Source: Streptomyces albipurpureus
GTDB lineage: Bacteria; Actinomycetota; Actinomycetes; Streptomycetales; Streptomycetaceae
Assembly (NCBI RefSeq): GCF_023701525.1
Contig: NZ_JAMQAW010000008.1
Span: 104,286-168,285 of the forward strand
Direction: 5' to 3'
DNA length: 64,000 bases
In this document: positions 28,425-36,067 of the stretch, piece after piece
Numbering within the stretch: the stretch's first letter is position 1
How the letters are laid out: every line of letters begins with the position of its first letter
Notes under the pieces: model-generated
What the model was told of the DNA's origin: nothing
What the model saw: the letters and a program-made list of their open reading frames with translations, nothing else
Database searches by the model: none
Made by a program: the position numbers and the translations under genes

Positions 28425-28724
28425 TCAGGTGTTGCTGGTTCCCCAGTCATCCTCGCCACTCGCGCCGCGTTCCCGTAGGGATCGCACCCGCTCGGCCAGG
28501 GACTCCGGCATCCGATCGCCGACCTTCTCGCTGACGACGTGGAACGCCTTGCCCGCTACCTGTCGACCATTGCTCGCGGCCGACTCGGCCGCGTTGCGCA
28601 CGGCGGGGTTCTGGGAGAACTCCCGCACGCTCTTCCGCAACTGTTCGTAGCGCTCGCGGCCGGCCCGCGTTCCGATCACATAGCCGACGGCGAGCCCGGC
28701 GATGAACGTGAGCTTGTACCGCAT
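28425..28724 (-). CDS. YtxH-like small membrane-associated protein
   Basis: This 99-residue protein starts at the ATG at 28724, which has GGAAGGGTGG just upstream; the longer frame to 28799 lacks such a site. A short hydrophobic segment (RYKLTFIAGLAVGYVIGTRAG) at the N-terminus contains the glycine-rich GYVIGTRAG motif of YtxH-type proteins. It is followed by an amphipathic, charged helical tail. Such proteins are small and of unknown function, often stress-related in Firmicutes. The gene ends 36 bases before the xylulokinase start codon and may share its transcript. Confidence 0.75.
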   Translation of the reverse strand: MRYKLTFIAGLAVGYVIGTRAGRERYEQLRKSVREFSQNPAVRNAAESAASNGRQVAGKAFHVVSEKVGDRMPESLAERVRSLRERGASGEDDWGTSNT

Positions 28725-28903
28725 GGGCTGCCACCCTTCCTTTGCGTACGTTGGGTGCTGCCCGTCTACCCGGCATCGCCCGTGATCACCCCGGGCCATA
28801 CCGATTGGCGGAGCACCCCCCTGCTTGCGCTAATGTATGTGTCGCAGCGAGCACACGCCCTCCGGGACGCCCCGGCCAGGTACGTTCGGTGCAGATGCAG
28901 CAA

Positions 28904-28976
28904 TCCCCTGTAGCTCAATTGGCAGAGCAGCCGGCTGTTAACCGGCAGGTTACTGGTTCGAGTCCAGTCGGGGGAG
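28904..28976 (+). tRNA. tRNA-Asn (GTT)
   Basis: The cloverleaf is complete at 73 bases. The acceptor stem pairs tcccctg with cggggga, the D-arm has gctcaattggcagagc, the anticodon loop ctgttaac gives GTT, and the T-arm is ctggttcgagtccag. CCA is not encoded. A near-identical copy follows five bases later. Confidence 0.97.
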
Positions 28977-28981
28977 CGCGA

Positions 28982-29054
28982 TCCCCTGTAGCTCAATTGG
29001 CAGAGCATTCGGCTGTTAACCGGAGGGTTGCTGGTTCGAGTCCAGCCGGGGGAG
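28982..29054 (+). tRNA. tRNA-Asn (GTT), second copy
   Basis: This 73-base gene has the same arms as the first copy. Differences are confined to the anticodon-stem flank, the variable loop and one T-stem pair. It is followed by a strong intrinsic terminator. Confidence 0.97.
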
Positions 29055-29068
29055 CAGAGCGCGAAACG

Positions 29069-29089
29069 GGACCCCAAGGGGTCCTTTTT
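29069..29089 (+). terminator. Intrinsic terminator after the tRNA-Asn pair
   Basis: ggacccc and ggggtcc form a perfect seven-base stem with a two-base loop, followed by five T residues. This is a textbook rho-independent terminator. Confidence 0.9.
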
Positions 29090-29204
29090 CGTGTGTTCTG
29101 ACAGACATGTGGAACCGCGTAGAGGACAGCGGTGTCTCCATGGTCGAGCGTTGCCGACCATCCGAGGCAGGAGATCGTATGAGCGGCTATGCTGCGGCAG
29201 ACGG

Positions 29205-29222
29205 CGCGCACATTTGTGCGCG
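29205..29222. repeat. Inverted repeat upstream of the CAT-anticodon tRNA
   Basis: Eight-base arms (cgcgcaca and tgtgcgcg) flank a two-base centre, ending 11 bases before the tRNA. It could be a processing hairpin or a protein-binding site. Confidence 0.5.
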
Positions 29223-29233
29223 ACGCGCCGTTA

Positions 29234-29307
29234 GGGGCGGTAGCTCAGCCGGTTAGAGCAGCGGACTCATAATCCGTCGGCCGTGGGTTCGAGTCCCACC
29301 CGCCCCA
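29234..29307 (+). tRNA. tRNA with CAT anticodon, probably tRNA-Ile2 (lysidine type)
   Basis: This 74-base cloverleaf has acceptor ggggcgg/ccgcccc, anticodon loop actcataat and T-arm gtgggttcgagtcccac. The CAT anticodon fits elongator tRNA-Met or the isoleucine tRNA whose C34 becomes lysidine. The G-C-rich acceptor suggests Ile2, but I cannot settle this without comparison. Confidence 0.9.
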
Positions 29308-29636
29308 CCGGAGCGTTCTTCTGATGAATCGTTCCCACCAGCCTTGGAGTGCCCCCACTGGTCTACACCAGTACGGGGGTGCTTCGCTGTTTGAGGGGCT
29401 GTGCGTGCGTGAGCGGGCGTCCTGGACGTCCCGCTCTGGTCGACGGGCGCTCGCCCTGTGGTTCAGCGCGGTGACCGCTCTGATCGGACTGCTCCGCTGA
29501 ACTGCCCGCTGTCCGGCCTCCACGGGGTCGGGCAGGGGCAGTCTTCGGTGTCCGGCAGCCACCGCTCAGGACTCAGGCGCGGTGTGTTGCCCGCGCTCTC
29601 CCCGGCCCCGGGCTGTCTGAGGCTGGCGATCAGCGG
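29308..29636. other. Intergenic region after the tRNA cluster
   Basis: This stretch contains the probable tRNA terminator at 29352-29379 and otherwise no supported gene. The secreted-protein gene faces into it from the other side. Confidence 0.55.
29352..29379 (+). terminator. Hairpin downstream of the CAT-anticodon tRNA
   Basis: actggt pairs with accagt around a ctac loop, and flanking ccccc pairs with ggggg after a two-base bulge. It lies about 45 bases downstream of the tRNA and probably terminates its transcript. Confidence 0.55.
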
Positions 29637-30056
29637 TCACAGGATGTTCCAGGGCTTGGCGTTTCCGGTGCAGACCGCCGCGGAATCGGCGAAAGCAGGG
29701 TTGCCGCCCGAGGTGTTGCTGGAGTTGCCCCCCGAGTTGATGGTGGCCTGTGGTGCGGCAGGCCAATCGGCGTCCCCGTTGTAGTCCCAGAGAGTAGCTT
29801 TCACCGACAGGTTGTTTCTGTAGGAGACGATGCCGGACCACGGGGGTCCACTCAGGTTGTACTGCCACAGCCACCAGCAGTTGCTGACGCTGCCGGTGGA
29901 GAATTCCATCGTCCGGTAGAGGGTGCTCCGGTAGAGGCAGAGCTTGTCTGACGCACAGGGCTCGTCGGCTGCGGCGGGTGGGGCGGCGAGGACGCCGCCG
30001 CCGATCGTCATGGCGAGTGCCGAGATGGTTACGGCTGTCTTGCGGCGCAGATTCAT
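29637..30056 (-). CDS. Secreted peptidase inhibitor family I36-like protein
   Basis: This 139-residue protein has a Sec signal peptide: the basic MNLRRK start, a hydrophobic core, and APPAAADE as the likely cleavage region near residue 29. The mature domain has CASDKLCLYRSTLYRT, resembling the start of the beta-gamma-crystallin-like I36/SMI family of small secreted Streptomyces proteins. It continues with aromatic- and Asn-rich segments (WWLWQYNLSG, SVKATLWDYNGD). ATG at 30056 is supported by AGGAGG about seven bases upstream. The function as an inhibitor is family-based. It is isolated, with long noncoding flanks. Confidence 0.8.
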   Translation of the reverse strand: MNLRRKTAVTISALAMTIGGGVLAAPPAAADEPCASDKLCLYRSTLYRTMEFSTGSVSNCWWLWQYNLSGPPWSGIVSYRNNLSVKATLWDYNGDADWPAAPQATINSGGNSSNTSGGNPAFADSAAVCTGNAKPWNIL

Positions 30057-30782
30057 ACGGTTTCCTCCTGGCGGGGCGGACACGGCATGTACTGGCGACC
30101 TGTCAGGGCCATATCGCTAGCCGGGACCGGAATCGACCCTTCCTGATCGGTATCAGAACATACGCGCTAACAATCCGTCAGAACAGATGTGGTGCGCATA
30201 TTTATCCGGCTATGCACCCACATAGGGCGAAGCGGGATCGGCGGCTCATGTGCCGGGGGCGCGTCGGGTGAGCCGATCGCGCCCGGTGCGGAGGTATTCG
30301 TGGTCGTAGTCAGCGAGGGCCAAGGCGGCCAGGAGAGGCCCGTGCCATCCCGTTGAGCATCCCGGGGAAGTAGAGGAAAGTCGGTCGAAGCTCCGCTATA
30401 CAGGGGTATGGCCCTACTCTCGGCGCTCGAAGCCCCAGTCGAGTGCGGGCAGCCATGGACGTTCCCGCGCGGGGCAGACGAGCCCGAGCAAGGAGCCCAT
30501 GGCCCTCGCCGCCAAGGGGTACGGCGGTGCTCGCGGTGGCCGCAGTTCGCGGCTGAGGGAGTCGCCGGCCGCCTTCGGGGGTGGCTTTGGTAGATGTCTG
30601 GGGGTGCTGACTGATGGCGTGATTGAGTACCTGTGAGACCAGTGAAAAGAGATAAGCCTGAGGTCAGAACCGTCTAGGGGATGTGATGGATGCGTTGGCA
30701 TCGCCCTATGTTGGCGCGATCGTTTCGATGAAAGGATCGCCGGAGCTGGCTTCATGATCCGTCTGCACGAAGGAGGCCGCTC
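30057..30782. other. Gene-poor stretch with possible coding debris
   Basis: About 725 bases hold no supported gene. On the minus strand near 30260-30330 a short run translates as ALADYDHEYLRTGRDRLTR, which looks protein-like but has no start or continuation, so it may be a decayed gene fragment. The base composition is slightly lower in GC than the neighbours. Confidence 0.45.
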
Positions 30783-31682
30783 ATGGCCCAACCCATGTCC
30801 GCCGCCGCGTTTGTCGATGCGTTGCGTGATGAGGGATTGAAGGTTGTCCAGGTCGGCAACTGGCGTAGTAACAGTCGTAGCCACAAGGGGCCTTGGGGGC
30901 CCGTGCACGGTGTGATGGTCCATCACACCGTGACCAAGGGCACGGCGAACAGCGTGGCCCTGTGTCGGGACGGGCATAGTGCGCTGCCTGGCCCGCTCTG
31001 CCACGGGGTGATCGACAAGCAGGGCGTGGTGCATCTGGTCGGCTACGGTCGAACGAACCATGCCGGACTGGGTGATGACGATGTGCTGCGGGCCGTCATC
31101 GCCGAGAAGGCCCTACCGCGTGACAACGAGGCGACCACCGACGGGAATCGGCACTTCTACGGGTTTGAGTGCATCAACCTCGGCGATGGCAAGGACCCCT
31201 GGCCCGCGGTCCAGTTGGAGGCGATCGAGAAGGCGTCGGCCGCGCTCTGCCGGGTGCACGGCTGGTCGGCGAGATCGGTCCTGGGGCATCTGGAGTGGCA
31301 GCCAGGGAAGATCGATCCCCGTGGGTTCACCATGGAGTCCATGCGGCAAAGGGTCGAGGTGCGGCTGAAGGGGGAGAAGCCGACCGCCCCGCCGACCAAG
31401 CCTCCGGTGAAGAAGCCCCCGACCAAGCCCGCCTATGAGCCGTTCCCTGGTGCGGCCTGGTTTGTGATGGGACGCAAGTCCCCGATCATTGCGGCCATGC
31501 GCAAGCGGCTCATCGCCGTGGGCTGCAATCGCTATCAATCGTCGGCCAACCCGGATGTGCTGGGCTCGGGTGACAAGGCGTCGTACGAGGCGTGGCAGCG
31601 AAAATGCGGTTACACCGGAGCCGCTGCCAAGTGGCCGCCAGGCAAGAAGACATGGGATCTCTTGAAGGTCCCGAACGTCTGA
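30783..31682 (+). CDS. N-acetylmuramoyl-L-alanine amidase, endolysin-like
   Basis: This 299-residue protein has an amidase-2/PGRP fold covering residues 1-195. The zinc ligands are likely His47 or His48 in VMVHHTVTKG and His169 in LGHLEWQPGKIDP, with Lys176/Asp178 in the usual third position. A proline/lysine-rich linker (about 198-218) precedes a C-terminal peptidoglycan-binding-like domain ending KTWDLLKVPN. There is no signal peptide, which fits phage endolysins or their domesticated relatives. The ATG at 30783 follows GGAGG by about seven bases. It is alone, with no holin or phage structural gene nearby. Confidence 0.88.
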   Translation: MAQPMSAAAFVDALRDEGLKVVQVGNWRSNSRSHKGPWGPVHGVMVHHTVTKGTANSVALCRDGHSALPGPLCHGVIDKQGVVHLVGYGRTNHAGLGDDDVLRAVIAEKALPRDNEATTDGNRHFYGFECINLGDGKDPWPAVQLEAIEKASAALCRVHGWSARSVLGHLEWQPGKIDPRGFTMESMRQRVEVRLKGEKPTAPPTKPPVKKPPTKPAYEPFPGAAWFVMGRKSPIIAAMRKRLIAVGCNRYQSSANPDVLGSGDKASYEAWQRKCGYTGAAAKWPPGKKTWDLLKVPNV

Positions 31683-32086
31683 CCCCGGCCCGGGCCCGCT
31701 GCTGCGGGAAACGCCTTGTGAGCGCGCGGGTCCGACCGCTCAGAGGCGTCACGGCCGAACGGGTTGCACACTGAATCCCCGAGGTCATCCCCGGTGAGTC
31801 CGAGGTCATCGCGTTGGGCCGCTCCAAGGCCGGGATGGTTCAACGTGATGACCAGCCCGCCGGTATGGCGGAGCGGACTCTTCACCCTGCGACGAGGGCC
31901 GGCCTGCGCCACCAGGTTCTCCCGCCCGGACTATGACACCTCGGATGTCATCGATCTCGCGGTGGGTATCGGTGGATTTCTGATCAAGGTGCCCACCGCC
32001 GAGGAACTCGCCCTGGTCCATGAACTCCTGGCCGCCCGTCAGACCTCACCAAAGTCCAGACCCGAGACCGAGGGTGATACGCCGGG
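31683..32086. other. Gene-poor stretch with a possible short coding remnant
   Basis: About 400 bases separate the amidase from the RraA-like gene. On the plus strand, from about 31848 to 32035, an open frame reads MTSPPVWRSGLF, then DTSDVIDLAVGIGGFLIKVP and TAEELALVHELLAA. That part looks protein-like. It runs on into the antisense of the next gene, so it is either a small unknown gene or a remnant. I assign no function. Confidence 0.35.
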
Positions 32087-32779
32087 CTATGCCTTCCGAC
32101 CGCGGAGCCGGGTCACCACCTGGGCCTTTGGGGCGTACGCCAACGGCAGTCGCAGGCCCGAGACCAGTGCCTCCAGCACCTGTTCCTCCGCCTGGTGGTA
32201 ATCCGCCGCGTCGGCGAGCAGACCGGCCGCCGACTCCGGCCTCAAGACGACCACTCCACCGTCATCCAGCAGCACGGGGTCACCATCCGCCACCGACACC
32301 CCGCTGATCTCCACCTGGCCGCCGATCTCCGCGACATGAATCTCCGTGCTCGGGCCCGCCGTGGCCTCAGCGGATGCCCAGATACGGAGCGATAGATTCT
32401 CCAGTGCCGTCACATCGCGGACACTGCCTTCCACCAGCGCACCCACCGCCCCTCGGGCGAGGGCCGCCGTCGTCAGGATCTCGCCCCAGACCGCGCCCGG
32501 CACACAGTCGGCACCCGCGATGACCAGGACCTGCCCGGCCAGGTTCTCCCCGAGTAGCGCCCGCAGGGGCCCCAGGCCATGGCTGCCAGGACCCGGTGCC
32601 ATCCGGATGGTGCGGGCGGCGCCCAGCGCGGGCGCGGCCGGGCCGCGTTGGAACGGGCGCAGCGGAGGGGTCAGCCAGCCGTTTCGGCCGTGGAGTTGGA
32701 GTACGTCGGCGAGTGCCGCCGTCGCCGGTAGCCGCTCCGGAACCGGAAAGGAGAAGAGCTGGGCCGGTGATGTCGTCAT
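32087..32779 (-). CDS. RraA-like family protein (aldolase / decarboxylase superfamily)
   Basis: This 230-residue protein has the RraA/HMG-aldolase core: VLVIAGADCVPGAVWGEILT, the substrate-loop glycine-rich segment, and ARGAVGALVEGSVRDV, where the Arg-Asp pair is the hallmark of class II pyruvate aldolases of this fold. It then has a VSVADGDPVLLDDGGVVVL strand pair. Members cleave 4-hydroxy-4-methyl-2-oxoglutarate-type acids or decarboxylate oxaloacetate; others are ribonuclease regulators. The ATG at 32779 overlaps the ligase stop as ATGA, so it is translationally coupled to the acyl-CoA ligase and probably belongs to the same catabolic pathway. Confidence 0.8.
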   Translation of the reverse strand: MTTSPAQLFSFPVPERLPATAALADVLQLHGRNGWLTPPLRPFQRGPAAPALGAARTIRMAPGPGSHGLGPLRALLGENLAGQVLVIAGADCVPGAVWGEILTTAALARGAVGALVEGSVRDVTALENLSLRIWASAEATAGPSTEIHVAEIGGQVEISGVSVADGDPVLLDDGGVVVLRPESAAGLLADAADYHQAEEQVLEALVSGLRLPLAYAPKAQVVTRLRGRKA

Positions 32780-34308
32780 GTCCCGGGCCTCTCGGAGAGT
32801 TTGAACTTGCGGATCTTCCCGACGGAGGTGCGCGGTAGCTCGGCCACCTGCTCGAAGCGCACCGGACGCTTGGACTTGGCCAGCCGTGCCGTGCACCACT
32901 CCGGCAGATCGTCGAGCGCCCCGGGGGGCGCTGCCGGCGTCCGGACCACATAGGCGACCGGAACCTCATCGCGTACCGGATCGGGTTCGCCGACCACGGC
33001 CGCCTCCAGTACCGCCGGGTGTTGCGCGAGGACGGCCTCGATCTCGACCAGTGACACGTTCTCGCCGGAGACCTTCAGCACATCGCCGCGTCGGCCGGCG
33101 AAGAAGAACCGTCCCTGCGGGTCGACGCTCGCCCGGTCACCGGTGGCGAACCAACCGTCGTCGAAGGGGAAGGAGTCGGCCGTGGCTTTCGGGGCGTCGA
33201 GATAGCCGGCGAACAGGGTGGACCCCGGCTCTCCGGCGACGAAGACCTCGCCTTCATCCCCGGTGGCCAGGGCAGCTCCGGTCTTCGGGTCCCGTATCTC
33301 CACCCGGCAGCCCAGCGTCGGCTGCCCCATGGACGCGGGCTCCGGGACGATCGCGCGGTTGGTGAGCACCGCGGGTACGGTCTCCGTCATTCCGTAGAGC
33401 TGGCGGGGGCGGCAGCCGATGAGCTCGGCGAACCGCTCGTACTGCTCATCGGTGATGTTCTGCGCGTACCAGCAGTGGACGATCCGCAGCCCCGGCACCG
33501 GTGTGGCGCCCCGGGCGAGAACCATGCGGATCGGCGCGGCGAAAAGACTGAGATGGGTCACCTCATGCCGGGCCGCCTGGGTGAGCAGTCCGCTCGCGGA
33601 GAAGGCGGGCATCAGGACGACGCTCGCCCCGGCGGTGATGGCCGGGGCGAAGGAGTAGTACTGCGCGTTGGCGTGGAACAGGGGCAGCACCACGAACTGG
33701 CGGTCGGCCGCCCGCAGCGCCGCCGCCGATGCCATCACCTCGCCCGCGAAGGCGTAGTTCGCCTGGGTGACCATCACGCACTTGGGCTCCGCCGTGGTGC
33801 CCGATGTGAACATCAGGCCGGCCAGATCCGCTGGTTGAGCGTCCACCGCCGTTACCGCACTCGCCCCGCGCAGAGCCGTGAAACCGGTGTCGGTGAGCTC
33901 CACCTCCACCACTTCGGTACCGGTCCGAGCGGCGGCGGCCCGGTACTCGGCTGCCTGGTCCGGTCCGCAGAAGCCGAGGGAGGCACGGGTGCGCCGTAGC
34001 TGGGCGGTGAACTCCGGGGCGCGGGCCGATGGGTCCGAGCAGACCATGGCCGCCCCGAGCCGGGTCAGCGCCAGCCAGATCGCCACAAAGGCCGGGCAGT
34101 TGGGCAGGGCGATGCCTACCCGGGAACCCCGGGACACCCCGCGCTCGCGCAGCCCGCCCGCGATCCGCGCGACCACCTCGTCGAACGCGCCGTAGGTCCA
34201 CCGGGTCACCACCCCGTCGGGCGCCTCCCAGATGAGGAACGGCCGCTCGGGGGCGGCGGCGACGGTGTCGGCCCAGCGGGCCGCGAAGGTGGGCAGGGGG
34301 TTCGCCAT
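32776..34308 (-). CDS. Acyl-CoA ligase (AMP-dependent synthetase family)
   Basis: This 510-residue ANL-family enzyme activates a carboxylate with ATP to acyl-AMP and then to the CoA thioester. Motifs include the P-loop LMFTSGTTAEPKCVMV (the usual Gly-x-Pro-Lys-Gly reads Ala-Glu-Pro-Lys-Cys), YGMTETVP (A5), GWFATGDRASVDPQGRFFFAGR (A7-A8) and the C-terminal SVGKIRKF with the catalytic lysine. Segments such as LPLFHANAQYYS resemble the CaiC (carnitine/crotonobetaine-CoA ligase) group. ATG 34308 has GGAGG six bases upstream. It forms a two-gene unit with the RraA-like gene, separated by a terminator from the hydantoinase genes. Confidence 0.88.
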   Translation of the reverse strand: MANPLPTFAARWADTVAAAPERPFLIWEAPDGVVTRWTYGAFDEVVARIAGGLRERGVSRGSRVGIALPNCPAFVAIWLALTRLGAAMVCSDPSARAPEFTAQLRRTRASLGFCGPDQAAEYRAAAARTGTEVVEVELTDTGFTALRGASAVTAVDAQPADLAGLMFTSGTTAEPKCVMVTQANYAFAGEVMASAAALRAADRQFVVLPLFHANAQYYSFAPAITAGASVVLMPAFSASGLLTQAARHEVTHLSLFAAPIRMVLARGATPVPGLRIVHCWYAQNITDEQYERFAELIGCRPRQLYGMTETVPAVLTNRAIVPEPASMGQPTLGCRVEIRDPKTGAALATGDEGEVFVAGEPGSTLFAGYLDAPKATADSFPFDDGWFATGDRASVDPQGRFFFAGRRGDVLKVSGENVSLVEIEAVLAQHPAVLEAAVVGEPDPVRDEVPVAYVVRTPAAPPGALDDLPEWCTARLAKSKRPVRFEQVAELPRTSVGKIRKFKLSERPGT

Positions 34309-34399
34309 GTCCTGGCCTCCGGAGGCAAAGGGGTACGGATACTGGTCGAGCGTTGTGGCGAGTGCGGTGGGTCGAATCCACCGTGGAAGGACCACGGGT

Positions 34400-34432
34400 G
34401 CCCCGGTACGACCTCATCGGTCGCACCGGGGC
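34400..34432 (-). terminator. Strong hairpin terminator after the hydantoinase B gene
   Basis: Arms of 14 bases (34400-34413 and 34419-34432) pair with one mismatch around a five-base loop; the outer arms are gccccggt and accggggc. It lies 37 bases past the hydantoinase B stop and separates it from the ligase/RraA unit. Confidence 0.75.
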
Positions 34433-34468
34433 TCTTCGCGGCGGTCGCTGTCCACCGCGGAGCACTGT

Positions 34469-36067
34469 TCAGCCTCCGACTGGCACGGCCTTCTCGGCCT
34501 CCGCGGCCACCGGCTCGCCGTAGCCGCCGCCGCCCGGGAGTTCCAGCCGTACGACATCGCCGGGCTGGAGCGTGATCCGTGCCTGGGTGCGCACCGGCTC
34601 GCCGTTGACGAGGAAGCGGCCCGTCGCGCCAGCGCCGCCGCCGAAGACTCCCAGCGGTCCCCGGGCGAGTCGGCTGGTCACCGCGTTGAGCACCCAGGGC
34701 GAGGGGGAATCGACCGTGAACTCGATGGTCTGCCCCATACCGCCGTCCTGCGCGCCCTTGCCGCCCGAACCCCGACGCAGTTCCTTGCGCAGGAACCGGA
34801 TGGGCGCGGACGCCTCCACGACCTCCAGCGGTACGGCGGAGACACCCGTGGGGTACGAGGTGGTGGACAGGCCGGGCTTGGTGGCCCGTGCGCCCACTCC
34901 GCCCGCGTAGGTGAACATCGCCGTGATGAACGGCTTGCCCTCCGCGTCATGGCCGCTGACCTGCATGGTCCATACGGCCGCCGACCCCTCGGCCATCACG
35001 GCCTCCGGGAGCGCCTGCGACATCGCCTGGAGGAGCGGCATCGGGAGGAACATGCCCACCACATGGCGTGCGGTGCAGGGCGACGGTGCCACCGCGTTGA
35101 CGATGCTGCCCTCCGGCGCCTCCACCAGGATCGGCCCCAGCGATCCCGCGTTGTTGGGAACCTCCGGATTGAGCAGGCTGCGCAGGGTGAACGTCGTATA
35201 CGCGTGGGTGTAGTTCTTCACCACATTGATGCCGAACGGGCTCGGGCCCGACGATCCCGCGTAGTCGACGAGGATCTCGCCCTTCTCGGAGTCGATGGTC
35301 ACCGCCACATTGATGGTGATCTCCGAGCCGTCCGCCAGGTCCAGGATCGAGGACGCGCGGTAGGTGCCACCGGGCAGCTCGCGGATCGCGCGCCGGGTGG
35401 CCTCCTCCGAGCGGCGGATCACCTCGTCGGCGAGGTCTTCGATGTCGTCCAGATCGTAGGAGTCCATCAGGGCCTGGAGGCGACCCGCGCCGACCTCGCC
35501 CGAGGCCATCTGGGCGTGCAGGTCACCGGCCATGTGGGTGGGCTGGCGCACATTGGCGAGGATGAAGTCCCACACCGGCTCATTGCGCCCGTTGGCCGTG
35601 GTCAGCTTGCTGATCGGAATCCACAGGCCCTCCTCGAAGACATCGCGGGCGCCCGCGCCGATGCCGTAGCCGCCGACGTCGGTGTGGTGGATCGTCGAGC
35701 CGAAGAACGCGATCACCCGGCCACCGCGCCACACCGGCACCAGCACGGTGACGTCCAGCAGCTGACCAGCGGTCTGGTACGGGTCGTTGGTGATCAGTAC
35801 GTCGCCGGGCTCCAGCGAGTCCACCGGGTGGCGGTCGAGGATGTTCTTGCAGGCGATGGCGAGGGAGTTGATGTGTCCCGGCGTTCCGGTGACGGCCTGG
35901 GCGACCATCCGGCCGCGCTGGTCGAAGAGGGCGTTGGCGAGGTCGCCCGCCTCGCGCACGATCGGGCTGAACGCCGACCGCTGGAGCGCCTTGGCCTGCT
36001 CGTTGACGGTGGCGATGAGCGAGCCCCACAGGACTTCCAACTCGATCGCGTCAAAGGTGCGGGTCAC
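34469..36067 (-). CDS. Hydantoinase B / oxoprolinase family subunit
   Basis: This 532-residue HyuB-type subunit works with HyuA in ATP-dependent opening of cyclic amides (5-oxoproline, N-methylhydantoin) or, in acetone/acetophenone carboxylases, in carboxylation. Family features are the opening IELEVLWGSLIATVNEQAKAL, DQRGRMVAQAVTGTPGHINS, the metal-site-like FFGSTIHHTDVGG, GDLHAQMASGEVG, and the C-terminal glycine-rich LPGGGGYGEP. The ATG at 36067 overlaps the HyuA stop as ATGA. The substrate cannot be told from sequence. It is the distal gene of a probable operon running from the 2-oxoacid oxidoreductase genes through ferredoxin and HyuA. Confidence 0.9.
   Translation of the reverse strand: MTRTFDAIELEVLWGSLIATVNEQAKALQRSAFSPIVREAGDLANALFDQRGRMVAQAVTGTPGHINSLAIACKNILDRHPVDSLEPGDVLITNDPYQTAGQLLDVTVLVPVWRGGRVIAFFGSTIHHTDVGGYGIGAGARDVFEEGLWIPISKLTTANGRNEPVWDFILANVRQPTHMAGDLHAQMASGEVGAGRLQALMDSYDLDDIEDLADEVIRRSEEATRRAIRELPGGTYRASSILDLADGSEITINVAVTIDSEKGEILVDYAGSSGPSPFGINVVKNYTHAYTTFTLRSLLNPEVPNNAGSLGPILVEAPEGSIVNAVAPSPCTARHVVGMFLPMPLLQAMSQALPEAVMAEGSAAVWTMQVSGHDAEGKPFITAMFTYAGGVGARATKPGLSTTSYPTGVSAVPLEVVEASAPIRFLRKELRRGSGGKGAQDGGMGQTIEFTVDSPSPWVLNAVTSRLARGPLGVFGGGAGATGRFLVNGEPVRTQARITLQPGDVVRLELPGGGGYGEPVAAEAEKAVPVGG

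Noticed and set aside
30783..31682. The amidase as part of an intact prophage
   Set aside because: No holin, integrase, capsid, tail or terminase gene is visible on either side, so only a single lysin-like gene is supported.
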